This document shows, piece by piece, positions 8,062 to 16,528 of a stretch of 64,000 bases of DNA. This DNA comes from Lachnospiraceae bacterium (GTDB lineage: Bacteria > Bacillota > Clostridia > Lachnospirales > Lachnospiraceae). How positions within the stretch are numbered: position 1 is the first letter of the stretch; each line of letters begins with the position of its first letter. The notes under the pieces were generated by a model. That model searched no databases. It worked only from the letters and a program-made list of their open reading frames with translations, and was not told the origin of the DNA. The stretch lies in NCBI GenBank assembly GCA_021770245.1, contig JAETRI010000011.1, positions 1 through 64,000 of the forward strand, in the 5' to 3' direction. A program made the position numbers and the translations under genes.

Positions 8062-9003
8062 TTAAATGAGTCCCAGCGTTTTGAGGACAAACAGCCATCC
8101 GGTTAAGGTAAAGGCACTCAGAAACGTGGTCATCATCACCACGCTCGAAGTCAAGACTCCTTCATGGCCCATATTCCGGGCCATCACATAACAGCTCACG
8201 GTGGTGGCCGAACCAGCCATCACCAGGATCGCCACCAGCGCCTCCTCCCGGAATCCCATCCAAACGGCGAGGGGGAGAAGCACCGCAGCGAATCCCACCA
8301 GCTTCAGCAGGCTGCATACCAATGCCGGCCTGACCATGGCAAAGGCCTTTTTCCCGTCAAAAGCCGCACCCATGGCCATCAATCCCAGGGGCGTGGCAAG
8401 CGCCGCCATATTCCCCACCGTCTTTTCCAGGATCACCGGCATGGGCAGGCCTGCCACCGACCATAGGAGTCCGGCCGCGATCCCCAGAAGGATGGGATTG
8501 GTCACAATTCCCCGGAGGGTTTTCCCGATCTGCTTCCGGTTCAGTTCGCCTCCCGGCTTCATCAGAGACAGGACCACCACGGCCATCACATTATACAGCG
8601 GCACCGTCCCTATGATCATCAGCGGAGCCATCCCCGAGTCCCCGTAAATATTCCGTATAAAAGCAATTCCCAGTATGGCCGCGCTGCTGCGATAGGAGGC
8701 CTGGACAAACTCCCCCTGCAAAGCCCTGCTGCCAAGCAGCCAGGAAAGCAGGACGGAAAACAGGATACATCCCACCGTGCCGACGAAGCAGAAGCCCACA
8801 AACCGTCCGTCCCAGGCCGTCCGGAAATCTTCCACGGCCAGATCCGAAAACAATAGCATGGGCAGCGCCGCCTGAAAGACGAACCGGTTCGTCTTTTCCA
8901 CATAGTTTTCATCAAAAAGCCCGACCCTCCGGAAGAAAAATCCCAAAACCATGAGCAGAAAAATCGGAACGGTAGCGTTCAGGCTGAAAATCAGGTTTTC
9001 CAT
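8062..9003 (-). CDS. AEC family transporter (auxin efflux carrier type)
   Basis: 313 residues, almost entirely membrane-spanning, with about ten helices in two halves. The N-terminal segment FSLNATVPIFLLMVLGFFFRRVG and the later ILGIAFIRNIYGDSG and GLMAMGAAFDGKKA segments are typical of the AEC family (PF03547). These carriers export or import small organic anions such as malate; the substrate here is unknown. ATG 9003 is favoured over the adjacent in-frame ATG 9006 because GGGAGC lies at better spacing. The upstream hairpin GCGTG-ATTG-CACGC joined to AGATGGGAGC recurs before two other genes. The gene follows rhaM by 31 bases. Confidence 0.85.
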   Translation of the reverse strand: MENLIFSLNATVPIFLLMVLGFFFRRVGLFDENYVEKTNRFVFQAALPMLLFSDLAVEDFRTAWDGRFVGFCFVGTVGCILFSVLLSWLLGSRALQGEFVQASYRSSAAILGIAFIRNIYGDSGMAPLMIIGTVPLYNVMAVVVLSLMKPGGELNRKQIGKTLRGIVTNPILLGIAAGLLWSVAGLPMPVILEKTVGNMAALATPLGLMAMGAAFDGKKAFAMVRPALVCSLLKLVGFAAVLLPLAVWMGFREEALVAILVMAGSATTVSCYVMARNMGHEGVLTSSVVMMTTFLSAFTLTGWLFVLKTLGLI

Positions 9004-9034
9004 CATTGCTCCCATCTGCGTGCAATCACGCGCA
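9001..9034 (-). promoter_or_regulatory. Hairpin plus AGATGGGAGC translation-start module (AEC gene)
   Basis: On the minus strand GCGTG-ATTG-CACGC is followed by AGATGGGAGC and the ATG. The same arrangement precedes the genes starting at 38055 and 44489. Confidence 0.55.
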
Positions 9035-9346
9035 CTATTCCAAATGGAAAACAGGCTGCAGGTCAACGCTCACCGGACTGTTGTCCGGATTGGTTTCCAT
9101 AATATCCGCCATATAATCCCACCACTTCCTGTTGACGGCGGTATCCGCCCCCCTGGCCCAGAGCGCCTCATCCTCTATCTCGATATAGCCGAACAGGGTA
9201 TGCGTCTGCCGGTCAAGAAAAATCGTGTAATTCTTCCCGCCATGCGCATGGATCATCTCCCGCATTTCAGGCCAGAGCAGATTATGCCGCCTCTCGTATT
9301 CCTCCTCCTGCCCTTCATACAACTTCATCTTGAATCCTTTTCTCAT
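9035..9346 (-). CDS. rhaM: L-rhamnose mutarotase family protein
   Basis: 103 residues, the usual length of RhaM, which interconverts the alpha and beta anomers of L-rhamnose. The family signature is visible as YERRHNLLWPEM near residues 17-28, including the conserved His, followed by NYTIFLD and the C-terminal NRKWWDYMADIM. No other rhamnose genes are adjacent. It shares a transcript direction with the AEC transporter, which might therefore carry a sugar-derived acid (inference). ATG 9346 follows GGAGG, contributed by the flank of a modular hairpin element. Confidence 0.88.
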   Translation of the reverse strand: MRKGFKMKLYEGQEEEYERRHNLLWPEMREMIHAHGGKNYTIFLDRQTHTLFGYIEIEDEALWARGADTAVNRKWWDYMADIMETNPDNSPVSVDLQPVFHLE

Positions 9347-9351
9347 CCGAA

Positions 9352-9460
9352 TCCTCCATGCCGCGTCCTTAGCGGCAACGCAGCATGAATCTTCGATTCA
9401 TGTCTGAAAAATCGCGAATGCGGTTTCTCATCTGCGATTCCATTTGTGCCTTTCTGTTCG
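9352..9460 (-). repeat. Modular hairpin element (long form) upstream of rhaM
   Basis: On the minus strand the order is GAATCGCAGATGAG stem, CATGAATC-GAA-GATTCATG, then GCCGC...GCGGCATGGAGG. It ends at the Shine-Dalgarno sequence of rhaM. The element frame reads MRNRIRDFSDMNRRFMLRC and then hits a TAA where other copies have AAA or GCA. Confidence 0.65.
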
Positions 9461-9571
9461 TTCCCGCTGCCGCCGGAGCTTTGGCAATGTCAGGAACCAA
9501 ATCTTTTTCTGCTGCGCTGTCCCCATTATATCCGTTTCTTCTTGTTTCTTCAATGGGTACGGTGAAAACAC

Positions 9572-9699
9572 CAGGACAAACGCATGAATGGCCTTGCGGC
9601 CCCTGCGCCACCCCTGCCCGTCCCCGCGGCGTGTGATGATCCATCGGGGACGGGCAGGGGTGGCGCAGGGGCCGCAAGGCCATTCATGCGTTTGTCCTG
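9572..9699. repeat. Perfect 54-bp inverted repeat (foldback family)
   Basis: Bases 9572-9625 are the exact reverse complement of 9646-9699, with a 20-base loop (GCGGCGTGTGATGATCCATC). The ends carry CAGGACAAACGCATGAA, a motif that recurs in foldbacks at 22361, 42885 and 58002. No gene is present between 9347 and 9871. The element may terminate transcription from either side. Confidence 0.8.
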
Positions 9700-9871
9700 C
9701 GTCATCCTCTCCATCCAAAATAAGACCGGGAAGCCGATCGTCAGCACGCTAAACGGAATGGTCTCCACAAAGCTGACCGACCGTCTCATTGAGCTGCTCG
9801 ACTTTGACTTCACGAAGAAGACGCGGATGGTTTTTCATCGTTTCAGGGAAGTTCCTTCCCCGCTTACCCGG

Positions 9872-12776
9872 TTATACCCGGGCATTCCCCGCCAGTCGCG
9901 CCTCAAACGCCGCCTCAGGCACCGGCTTGGCGTAGCGGTAGCCCTGGGCCACATTGGCCCCGATCTCCCGCATCAACTCCACGTCCTCATCAGTCTCCAC
10001 GCCTTCACAGACGATCTGCGCGTTTAGGTCGTCCGCCAGATCCACGATCCGCTTCATGATCTTCACCTGGCGTTCCCGGTCCTCCTTGTTCAGCAGGAAG
10101 GAGCGGTCCAGCTTAATGACGGACGCCGGGATCTTCTCAATGACACCGAGAGACGAATACCCCGACCCGAAATCGTCGATAGACAGGCGGATGCCTCTGG
10201 CGTGCAGGTCGCGCATGGTCTGCTCCGCAATTTTCTGCTGGAATTCCTCCATGACCAGCGTCTCCGTGACCTCCACCTCGATCAAATCCTTGGGGACCCC
10301 GCTCTTCTCAATGATGTCGATGAGATGATCCGTAAAACCGGGCTTTGTAAAATGCATCCTGGAGAAGTTGCAGGAGACGGTGACCACCGGCTCGCCCTGA
10401 TCCAGCCGCCTGCGGAGCATCCGGCAGACGCATTTGAGCACAAAGAAGTCCACGTCCACCACTTTCCCGGTCTGCTCATAGTAGGGGACAAAGAAGCCCG
10501 GAGACCGCACGGCACCGTCGGCCGTGGGATCCAGGAACCGGACCAGCGCCTCCGCGCCCACGACTTTTTCCGTGCGGATATCCACCTTCACCTGATAGTA
10601 GGTGGCAAAGTTGTCGTCAACGCTGACGGAATCCAGCAGCTTCTGCCGTTCATGCCGCTCCCGGATGGCCTCCTCCAGGGATGCGTCAAAGACCTTCACC
10701 CGCTCACTGCCGCTGCGTTGTATAAACTCGATGGCCTGATTGGCACAAACGATAGCCTCCTGCAGATCCTCGCTGTCCTCAGTCAGGTACTTCGTTCCCG
10801 CCTGCAGTTCAATGTGGCTTTCAATATGTTGGAATACATACTCTTCTACCAGGCCGCAAATGTTTTTCAGCCGCTCCGAGATCTCTCCATATTCAGAGGA
10901 CAGCAGCAGTACAAAGTGATCTCCGTCCGCTTTCGAGCAGATCTCGCCGTTGCCCCGCACGCACCGGGAGAGCACATCGGCGATCATCGCCAGAAGCTTC
11001 TGGCCGTTCTCCCAGCCGTACACTATCTTGTACCGCTGGAATTGAGCGATGTTGACATAGGCGAGAGCGAAGCTGTGCCTGCCCTTGTCAGCCTCCAGGG
11101 CCTTTTTCCCGTTATAGATCAGGTGGTTCAGGTTCCAGATGTCGATATCCACATCCTTATACATCAGCTTTTGGATCTTCTGAGCATCCCGGATCATATG
11201 CAAGCCCACCGCGATCACGGCCGCCAGTACAAGCAGAAGGAAAAGAATGATGACAACGCTGTTGTCCTCTACAAACTGGCCCACGCTGGTCAGGTTATAG
11301 AGATTCCGCGCCAGCATATAGTCGTTCACCGCCCGGGCATCCACCGTCAGAAGGGTCTTGTTCAGGATCCCGGCCAGCTCGGTGTCCGTCTCCCGCACGG
11401 TCATGGACACCCCGTGCTCCTGATTCAGCACCCGCCGGATCTCCATGTTGTAGTATTTCATCTCCGCGCTCAGCTGGTACTCGGCCAGATATCCGTCGCA
11501 CAGCGCGACGTCCACCTTTTTATCTTTCACTGCGTCCAGGCACTCCTGCTGGGTATTGAAGATCAGAAGCTCCGTGCCGTCCTCCAGATCCATTACCTCG
11601 CCGGCCTTCTCGCTCAGATAGTTCACCGCCGCCAGCGTGCGGATGCCCTTGGACTCCGTATCCTTCTGCGTCACCAGCACCAGCGGGATCTGCGTATACT
11701 CCTTGAGCCTGTTCAGCAGGTTCTCCCCTGTCTCCTCGTCGGTGTGGACGCAGTAGGACATCACGTCGATCGTCCCGTCCAGCAGGGCCTGGCTGGCGTG
11801 CTGGGGATCCTCGATCCGGCGCCATTCGAGGGACAGGCCGGCAAAGGACGCCGTGCTCTCCAGAAGCTCCCGGGTCAGCCCGCGGCATTCACCGTTCTCC
11901 TCATACACAAACGGGTAGTACCCGTCAAAGTAGCCCACTACCACTGGTCCGGAATTGCGTATGAATTCCTTTTCCTCAGTGGTAAACACAATGCTTTTAT
12001 CCAGCCGGCTCTGATAATACTTGTTCATCAGATTGGTCTCCAGGCTGGCCTCATTCATCTTCACGTCCGCGATGGCATAGTTCAGCTCCCGCATCACCTC
12101 GTTGTTGCCCGGATAGCTGATGTAGTAGAACGGCCTGGGGGCAAAACGGCCGATCAGCCGCTGTCCCTCCCTGACCTCCATAAACGTATGTACGATGGCG
12201 TCGATTTCCCCTGCGTCCAGCGCGTTCTGCATCTCCTCCGTAGTATCGTACTCCCGGATCCTGGGTGAGTATACGCCGTTATCCCTCATGTAGAGCATGA
12301 ATTCATCCCTGCGCACATAGGTCTTTACCATGCCGAAGGTGGCGGACTTCATCGCCGCAAAGTCCTCATAGGCCAGATCGCTGTCCGCGTTTGCCCCGAT
12401 GATGCCAAAGGTATAGCCGCTGGAAAGCTCTGCGTACTGATAGCTTTTGGCCCGCTCGGCGGAATACTGGGCGCTCCCCACCAGATCCACCTTGTGCTCG
12501 GACAGGAGCTCCAGCGCCTCGTCCCAGCTGCCGCACTCCACAAATTCAATGTCCCAGCAGGCATACTTGCTCAGGCTCTCCAGATACTCCACGTCCATGC
12601 CGGTATAGTTGCCGTACTCATCCTTTTCGTGGTATCCCCCCCATGGGGAAAAAGGCCACCTTTACATTCCGCCGGTCTTTGGCACTGACCGTTCCGGAGC
12701 ACAACCCTACCGTCAGGCAAAGCGCCAGAAGAGCGGCCACAAACCTGCCCGCCTTGATAAACCGCGTCTTTTTCAT
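9872..12776 (-). CDS. Membrane sensor with two SBP_bac_3 domains, degenerate GGDEF and EAL domain; frameshifted
   Basis: The reading is joined from two frames: a signal peptide part (ATG 12776, MKKTRFIKAGRFVAALLALC...) and the body. The break is at a run of seven G (12636-12642), where six would restore a continuous protein of about 968 residues. Domains in order: two periplasmic amino-acid-binding-like domains, a transmembrane helix (VVIILFLLLVLAAVIAVG), a GGDEF domain with the signature replaced by KADGDHF, and EAL. The EAL domain keeps EALVRF, SCNFS, EVTET, IDDFGSG, IKLD, CEGVET and AQGYRYAKP, so it is probably an active cyclic-di-GMP phosphodiesterase. It may be a pseudogene, phase-variable, or a base error. 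Confidence 0.8.
12636..12642 (-). other. G7 tract causing a frameshift in the EAL gene
   Basis: Seven Gs follow AT in the codons for MGG. With six, the frame continues as Tyr-His-Glu-Lys-Asp into the substrate-binding domain. With seven, it ends at a TGA at 12618. Confidence 0.75.
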
Positions 12777-12781
12777 TTCTA

Positions 12782-12790
12782 CCCCCCCCC
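12782..12790 (-). other. G9 tract at the ribosome binding site of the EAL gene
   Basis: Nine Gs lie six bases upstream of ATG 12776 and are the only Shine-Dalgarno-like sequence. Length change would alter spacing. Confidence 0.6.
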
Positions 12791-12955
12791 AGTCGTTCAA
12801 CTGACAAATCAAACGTCTATATAGCAAACTATACCATATTCTCAACTCTTTTCAAGGGTTTTCTATTCACTTTGCCATATTTTTGGAACCTTTTTCATCT
12901 TTGGTGTTGTCTGCACCGGATCATGCGCCTTTTGGACGATCTCATCCCCGGTTTT

Positions 12956-12994
12956 CGGCCGGGCCAGGGCGGGATATACCGCTCTGCCCGGCCG
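12956..12994. repeat. GC-rich hairpin
   Basis: CGGCCGGGC pairs with GCCCGGCCG around an inner AGGGCGG/CCGCTCT stem. It lies in the 600-base space between the EAL gene and mrp, a stretch that otherwise holds only the second MITE-like copy. Confidence 0.5.
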
Positions 12995-13076
12995 ACTTTT
13001 GGAAAACGGGCCGCCGGAGCCCCGTCGTGAAAGAATGCGTTAAAAAGCTGCGCAGCTGATGCCGGAGTCAAAACAT

Positions 13077-13239
13077 CGTATGACCGGCACCGATTAACCA
13101 TATGTTTCACGCAGGATAAATTTTCATCCTGTAAGGCGGAGGAGGGAGGCGATGCGGTGGCATCGTTGACCGACGACAACGAAGCAGATGAAAATTTAGA
13201 CAAGTGAAACATATGGTTAATTGGTGCAGGTCATACTAG
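13077..13239. mobile_element. MITE-like element, copy 2
   Basis: It is nearly identical to 5851-6015, differing at a handful of positions. The 36-bp inverted ends have two or three mismatches. CTAG is present at the right end, but the left flank is ATCG-like, so no target duplication is evident. It lies upstream of mrp, where it may carry or disrupt promoter sequence. Confidence 0.75.
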
Positions 13240-13394
13240 TGCTTTCTATGTTTGAATCTCCACATGAACCCCTGTTTTACTGCAAACTTTCTCTTGTACT
13301 TTTGGGTAAAAACGGCTAAGATAAAAAAAACGGGCGGCATCTTTACGTCCAAAAGCCTCTTTTCAAAAAAAGAACCAGAAAGGAATCGAAACCA

Positions 13395-14228
13395 ATGAGT
13401 GAAAATTGTACACATGACTGCTCGAACTGTCAGGAATCCTGCCAGGACCGGGCGCCCGGGAACATGCTGCAAAATCCCCATGAACTTTCCAGCATAAAGA
13501 ACGTAATCGCCGTGGTCAGCGGAAAGGGCGGGGTGGGTAAGTCCCTCGTCACCGCTCTGCTCGCCTCCTCCATGCAGAAGGCAGGACGCCAGAGCGCCAT
13601 CCTGGATGCGGACATCACCGGCCCTTCCATTCCTAAGGCTTTCGGCCTCCGCCAGAAGGCCTATGCCAACGAATACGGCCTTCTTCCCGTGAAAACCAAG
13701 GGAGGCATTGACGTCATGTCCATCAATCTCCTGCTGGAAAAGGATACCGAACCCGTCCTGTGGCGCGGCCCGGTCATCGCCGGCGCGGTAAGCCAGTTCT
13801 GGACCGACGTGATCTGGGAGGATGTGGATTTCATGTTCGTCGATATGCCGCCCGGAACCGGCGACGTCCCCCTCACGGTGTTCCAGTCCATTCCCATCAA
13901 GGGTATTATCGTCGTGACCTCTCCCCAGGAGCTCGTCTCTATGATCGTGGAAAAGGCGGTGCGCATGGCGGAAATGATGGACGTTCCCGTGCTGGGCATC
14001 GTGGAAAATATGTCCTATTACGAATGCCCGGACTGCGGCAGAAGACACAATATCTTCGGCGACAGCCACATTGAAGAAATTGCGGCCGGCCATGGCATCT
14101 CGAACGTGGCCAGGCTTCCCATCGATTCTTCCATCGCCGCCTCCTGCGACAAGGGACAGATTGAGTCAGTGGACGCGCCCTGGCTTGCGGATCTGTGCAA
14201 AGCCCTGGAAAACAGCTGCGCCGGATAA
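13395..14228 (+). CDS. mrp: Mrp/NBP35-family P-loop ATPase (iron-sulfur carrier)
   Basis: 277 residues. The deviant Walker A is VVSGKGGVGKS at about residues 40-50, followed by ILDADITGPSIPKAFG and VDMPPGTGD (Walker B region), all diagnostic of the ApbC/Mrp/NBP35 family. The N-terminus has a compact cysteine group (CTHDCSNCQESC) resembling the NBP35 ferredoxin-like extension. A CPDCGRRH motif near residue 213 corresponds to the CxxC that bridges an Fe-S cluster in the dimer. The protein probably delivers Fe-S clusters in the cytosol. ATG 13395 follows AGAAAGGA. A strong terminator follows at 14237. Confidence 0.9.
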   Translation: MSENCTHDCSNCQESCQDRAPGNMLQNPHELSSIKNVIAVVSGKGGVGKSLVTALLASSMQKAGRQSAILDADITGPSIPKAFGLRQKAYANEYGLLPVKTKGGIDVMSINLLLEKDTEPVLWRGPVIAGAVSQFWTDVIWEDVDFMFVDMPPGTGDVPLTVFQSIPIKGIIVVTSPQELVSMIVEKAVRMAEMMDVPVLGIVENMSYYECPDCGRRHNIFGDSHIEEIAAGHGISNVARLPIDSSIAASCDKGQIESVDAPWLADLCKALENSCAG

Positions 14229-14236
14229 TGCCTGCC

Positions 14237-14271
14237 TCCCCGCTTCTCCCACAGGTTGTGGGAGGGGCGGG
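14237..14271 (+). terminator. Terminator-like hairpin after mrp
   Basis: CCCGC-TT-CTCCCACA pairs with TGTGGGAG-G-GGCGGG, nine bases after the stop. Confidence 0.55.
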
Positions 14272-14308
14272 AAATGCCTGCCGAATTTCAAACTGCGATT
14301 ATTTGATA

Positions 14309-14343
14309 AGCCTATCAGCAATCAGTTGGTAGGCTCATTTTTC
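14309..14343 (+). terminator. Rho-independent terminator
   Basis: AGCCTATC pairs with GGTAGGCT and is followed by CATTTTT. It is a second stop signal downstream of mrp. Confidence 0.5.
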
Positions 14344-14352
14344 CTCTCATTC

Positions 14353-14590
14353 TGCCGCCAATAAAGAGTTTGAAACGTAGTTTCGTACCTTTTTGCCCTG
14401 AATTGAAATATACAGTAAAAAATAGATTGAAAAATAAGCCCGATGGCTTATTTTTCAATCGCAATTTGTGCCGCAGGCGGCCCAAATTGAATCGTAGATG
14501 AGAAATCGCATCCGCGATTTCTCAGACATGAATCGAAGATTCATGTTGCGTTGCCACAAAGGGCGCGGCATGTCGGTTAGTATGATATAA
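14353..14590 (+). repeat. Hairpin module array and long-form modular element with mini-ORF
   Basis: The array holds an AGTTTGAAAC-type stem (14360-14384) and GATTGAAAAATAAGCC paired with its complement (14425-14460). The full four-hairpin element follows (14462-14582): CAATTTG...CAAATTG around GCCGC-AG-GCGGC, then GAGAAATCGC, CATGAATC and GGCGCGGC stems. An ATG at 14498 opens a 30-codon frame reading MRNRIRDFSDMNRRFMLRC and ending at 14590. The gene at 14615 begins 25 bases later. Confidence 0.65.
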
Positions 14591-14614
14591 AGTATATTTC
14601 TGAGGAGGATAACC

Positions 14615-15088
14615 ATGAAAAAGAAATTATATGGCATTGTTTGTTTATGCAGTCTTGTTTCAATTATGTTGTATGTATGTGGAAAAGGCACAAATTTAAT
14701 TGATATATCAGAATATGGGCGGAATTCCCCTGAAATAGAAAAATTGCGTGAAAAATACCCAGAATACTTTGAGCTCGGAACTTTCAAAGGGCTGGAGGTT
14801 TATGTTTGGCAAATGGCAGAGGATGATTATCGTTTTGGGCTGATGCAAGGAACCAATCGTGGGAAAACTTTGGAAGAGATGATGGCATTAAAAGGCGCTA
14901 CATCGGAGGAAATGGCATTGATTCTGTCTACCTTTGATATAGAAGATAGAGATATTTTTGTGATTCCATGGCAAAATCCCATTTCCAGTTATATGGTCAC
15001 GGATGATATGGTGAAAGACCCGGAATACATAGGCAATATACGAACCATGCTGGGACTGGACTTGGATGAAGAGCATCTGTCCAAATAG
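14615..15088 (+). CDS. Unknown exported or lipid-anchored protein
   Basis: 157 residues, clearly richer in A+T than its neighbours. The N-terminus MKKKLYGIVCLCSLVSIMLYVC is a signal sequence, and the Cys near residue 22 could be a lipobox cysteine, though LYVC is not canonical. The rest is soluble and acidic with no recognised domain. ATG 14615 follows GAGGAGG. It sits isolated between a hairpin array and a terminator hairpin at 15238. Base composition and flanking repeats suggest a late arrival. Function unknown. Confidence 0.7.
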   Translation: MKKKLYGIVCLCSLVSIMLYVCGKGTNLIDISEYGRNSPEIEKLREKYPEYFELGTFKGLEVYVWQMAEDDYRFGLMQGTNRGKTLEEMMALKGATSEEMALILSTFDIEDRDIFVIPWQNPISSYMVTDDMVKDPEYIGNIRTMLGLDLDEEHLSK

Positions 15089-15237
15089 GAAGAAGCCGAA
15101 TGAGAATTTTTTTCGGTTGTTATGGTGTTTTCCCACAGCATCATGTACGCTATATCGCAGTCAATGACGGTGTGGGTTCCGGGCAGATTAGGGACTTTCA
15201 CCCGTTAGAACATATGCCCACCAGGCACGCCATCACA

Positions 15238-15266
15238 AAAGCATCCCTGCCAGGCAGGGATGCTTT
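15238..15266. terminator. Symmetric terminator hairpin
   Basis: AAAGCATCCCTGC pairs with GCAGGGATGCTTT. It can serve the + gene at 14615 and also a putative minus-strand transcript starting near 15345. A run of eight G (15287-15294) lies beside it. Confidence 0.6.
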
Positions 15267-15346
15267 CTTGATTTGAATTCGTATAAGGGGGGGGTGCTGG
15301 TGCAGCGTAAGCTGCACCAGGTTTTGGTTGATTTTGTCTCAACCTG
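15238..15346 (-). ncRNA. Candidate small RNA or leader from an orphan promoter
   Basis: A strong minus-strand promoter (15352-15380) points into about 110 bases with no ORF. They contain GGTTGA/TCAACC, a perfect CTGGTGCAGC-TTAC-GCTGCACCAG hairpin (15298-15321) and a final terminator stem. It could be a small RNA, or the remaining leader of an operon lost from downstream of the LacI gene. This is inference from promoter and fold only. Confidence 0.35.
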
Positions 15347-15351
15347 AAATG

Positions 15352-15380
15352 ATCATAACTCCTTTTTATGAAGGTGTCAA
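15352..15380 (-). promoter_or_regulatory. Sigma-A-type promoter with flanking TTTATAAA palindromes
   Basis: TTGACA (15375-15380) is separated by 17 bases from TATGAT (15352-15357) on the minus strand. TTTATAAA sequences lie just upstream (15384-15412) and are candidate operators for the adjacent LacI regulator. A similar TTATTTATAAATATTG occurs at 16692-16708, on the other side of that gene. Confidence 0.55.
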
Positions 15381-15466
15381 TATTGTTTATAAATTTTTAA
15401 TTTATTTATAAAATATTTATTTTCTTTGGCAACAGATAGAAATCGGATGCAGGGCCGTTCCTGCGT

Positions 15467-16528
15467 TTATCCTGAAATTTCCTGCCGCACCTGCGCCACG
15501 CTTTCCATTTCCACCAGCTCCGCATTCACCTCCACCCGCACCGGAACGTCTTCCAGGGAACGGGATGCCAGATCCATTTTATTACGCAGAAGCATCATCA
15601 AAGCCCGCCCCAGAAGCCGCCTGGGCACGCGCATGGTGGTGAGGGTGGGCTCCAGCAGGGTGCAGATGCTTCTGCCTTCAAATCCCATAACGGATACATC
15701 CTCCGGAATCCGATAACCCGCCCTCTTTAATGCCCGATAAACGGAAACTGCGAGCACATCGTTCTCCACCAGAAGGGCGGTGGGCGGAACCTGCTCGGAT
15801 TTCCAGAGCTTTTCCAGATATTTCTGCGCACCCTCTCCGATTTTTCCCGTATCGATAAACTGATCCGGTCCCACGCTGAGTCCCATTTCCTCCATGGCAT
15901 ACCGGAAGCACCGGCCCCGTTCCGCCAGGGAACCATAGCCCCTTCCGGAGCTCACATAGCCGATCCTGCGATGCCCTTTCCCGTACAGATAACGAATGGC
16001 CGCCTCCACCCCCTGCCTGTTATTGACCGTCACGGAGCTCACCCGCATAAGCGGATCACAGCAGTCCATCACGATGTAGGGGATCTCCGTTTCATCCAAT
16101 TGCTTTTTCATATCCTCATCCAGGGATTTCGTATACACAATCATGCCCGCATATTGACCCGGACCCAGATATTCCTTCAAATACCGGCCCTTCTCTCCGT
16201 ACATATGGATGATGGAAAATCCGTAGCCCTGATATCTCGCTTCCCGTTCTGCTCCCTCTATGACAGTGGGGAAAAAAGAAGCCTCCGTCATTTCGTCGGG
16301 ATATTCGGACAGGAGTACATAACAGATTGAATTGGTTCCCTGGAAACGGGTCTGTACGCCTTCCGCAGACACTTCACGGATCATATATCCGTACCCCATC
16401 TCACGGATCCGCTCAAGAAGCGTGTTCCTTAATTCTTCGCTGATTCCCGGCTTATTATTGAGTACCAGCGATACGGTGGCTGCGGACACCCCCAGCAGGC
16501 CGGCAAGTTCTTTCGATTTAATTGCCAC
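15467..16528 (-). CDS. LacI family transcriptional regulator
   Basis: 353 residues. The N-terminal helix-turn-helix is SKELAGLLGVSAATVSLVLNNKPGIS (residues about 4-29, hinge thereafter). A periplasmic-binding-protein-like effector domain follows, with GRGYGSLAERGRCFRYAMEE and LLVENDVLAVSVYRAL segments typical of sugar-responsive members. The start is GTG 16528 after AAAGGG. No catabolic operon is adjacent. The only likely target is the orphan promoter at 15352, just past its 3' end. The ligand is unknown. Confidence 0.9.
   Translation of the reverse strand: MAIKSKELAGLLGVSAATVSLVLNNKPGISEELRNTLLERIREMGYGYMIREVSAEGVQTRFQGTNSICYVLLSEYPDEMTEASFFPTVIEGAEREARYQGYGFSIIHMYGEKGRYLKEYLGPGQYAGMIVYTKSLDEDMKKQLDETEIPYIVMDCCDPLMRVSSVTVNNRQGVEAAIRYLYGKGHRRIGYVSSGRGYGSLAERGRCFRYAMEEMGLSVGPDQFIDTGKIGEGAQKYLEKLWKSEQVPPTALLVENDVLAVSVYRALKRAGYRIPEDVSVMGFEGRSICTLLEPTLTTMRVPRRLLGRALMMLLRNKMDLASRSLEDVPVRVEVNAELVEMESVAQVRQEISG

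Noticed and set aside
10202..12268. 688-codon open frame on the + strand
   Set aside because: It lies wholly antisense to the EAL gene, which has clear domains; the frame is a product of G+C-rich codon use.
15287..15294. G8 tract
   Set aside because: Intergenic, not at a ribosome site or in a reading frame, so no phase-variation claim is made.
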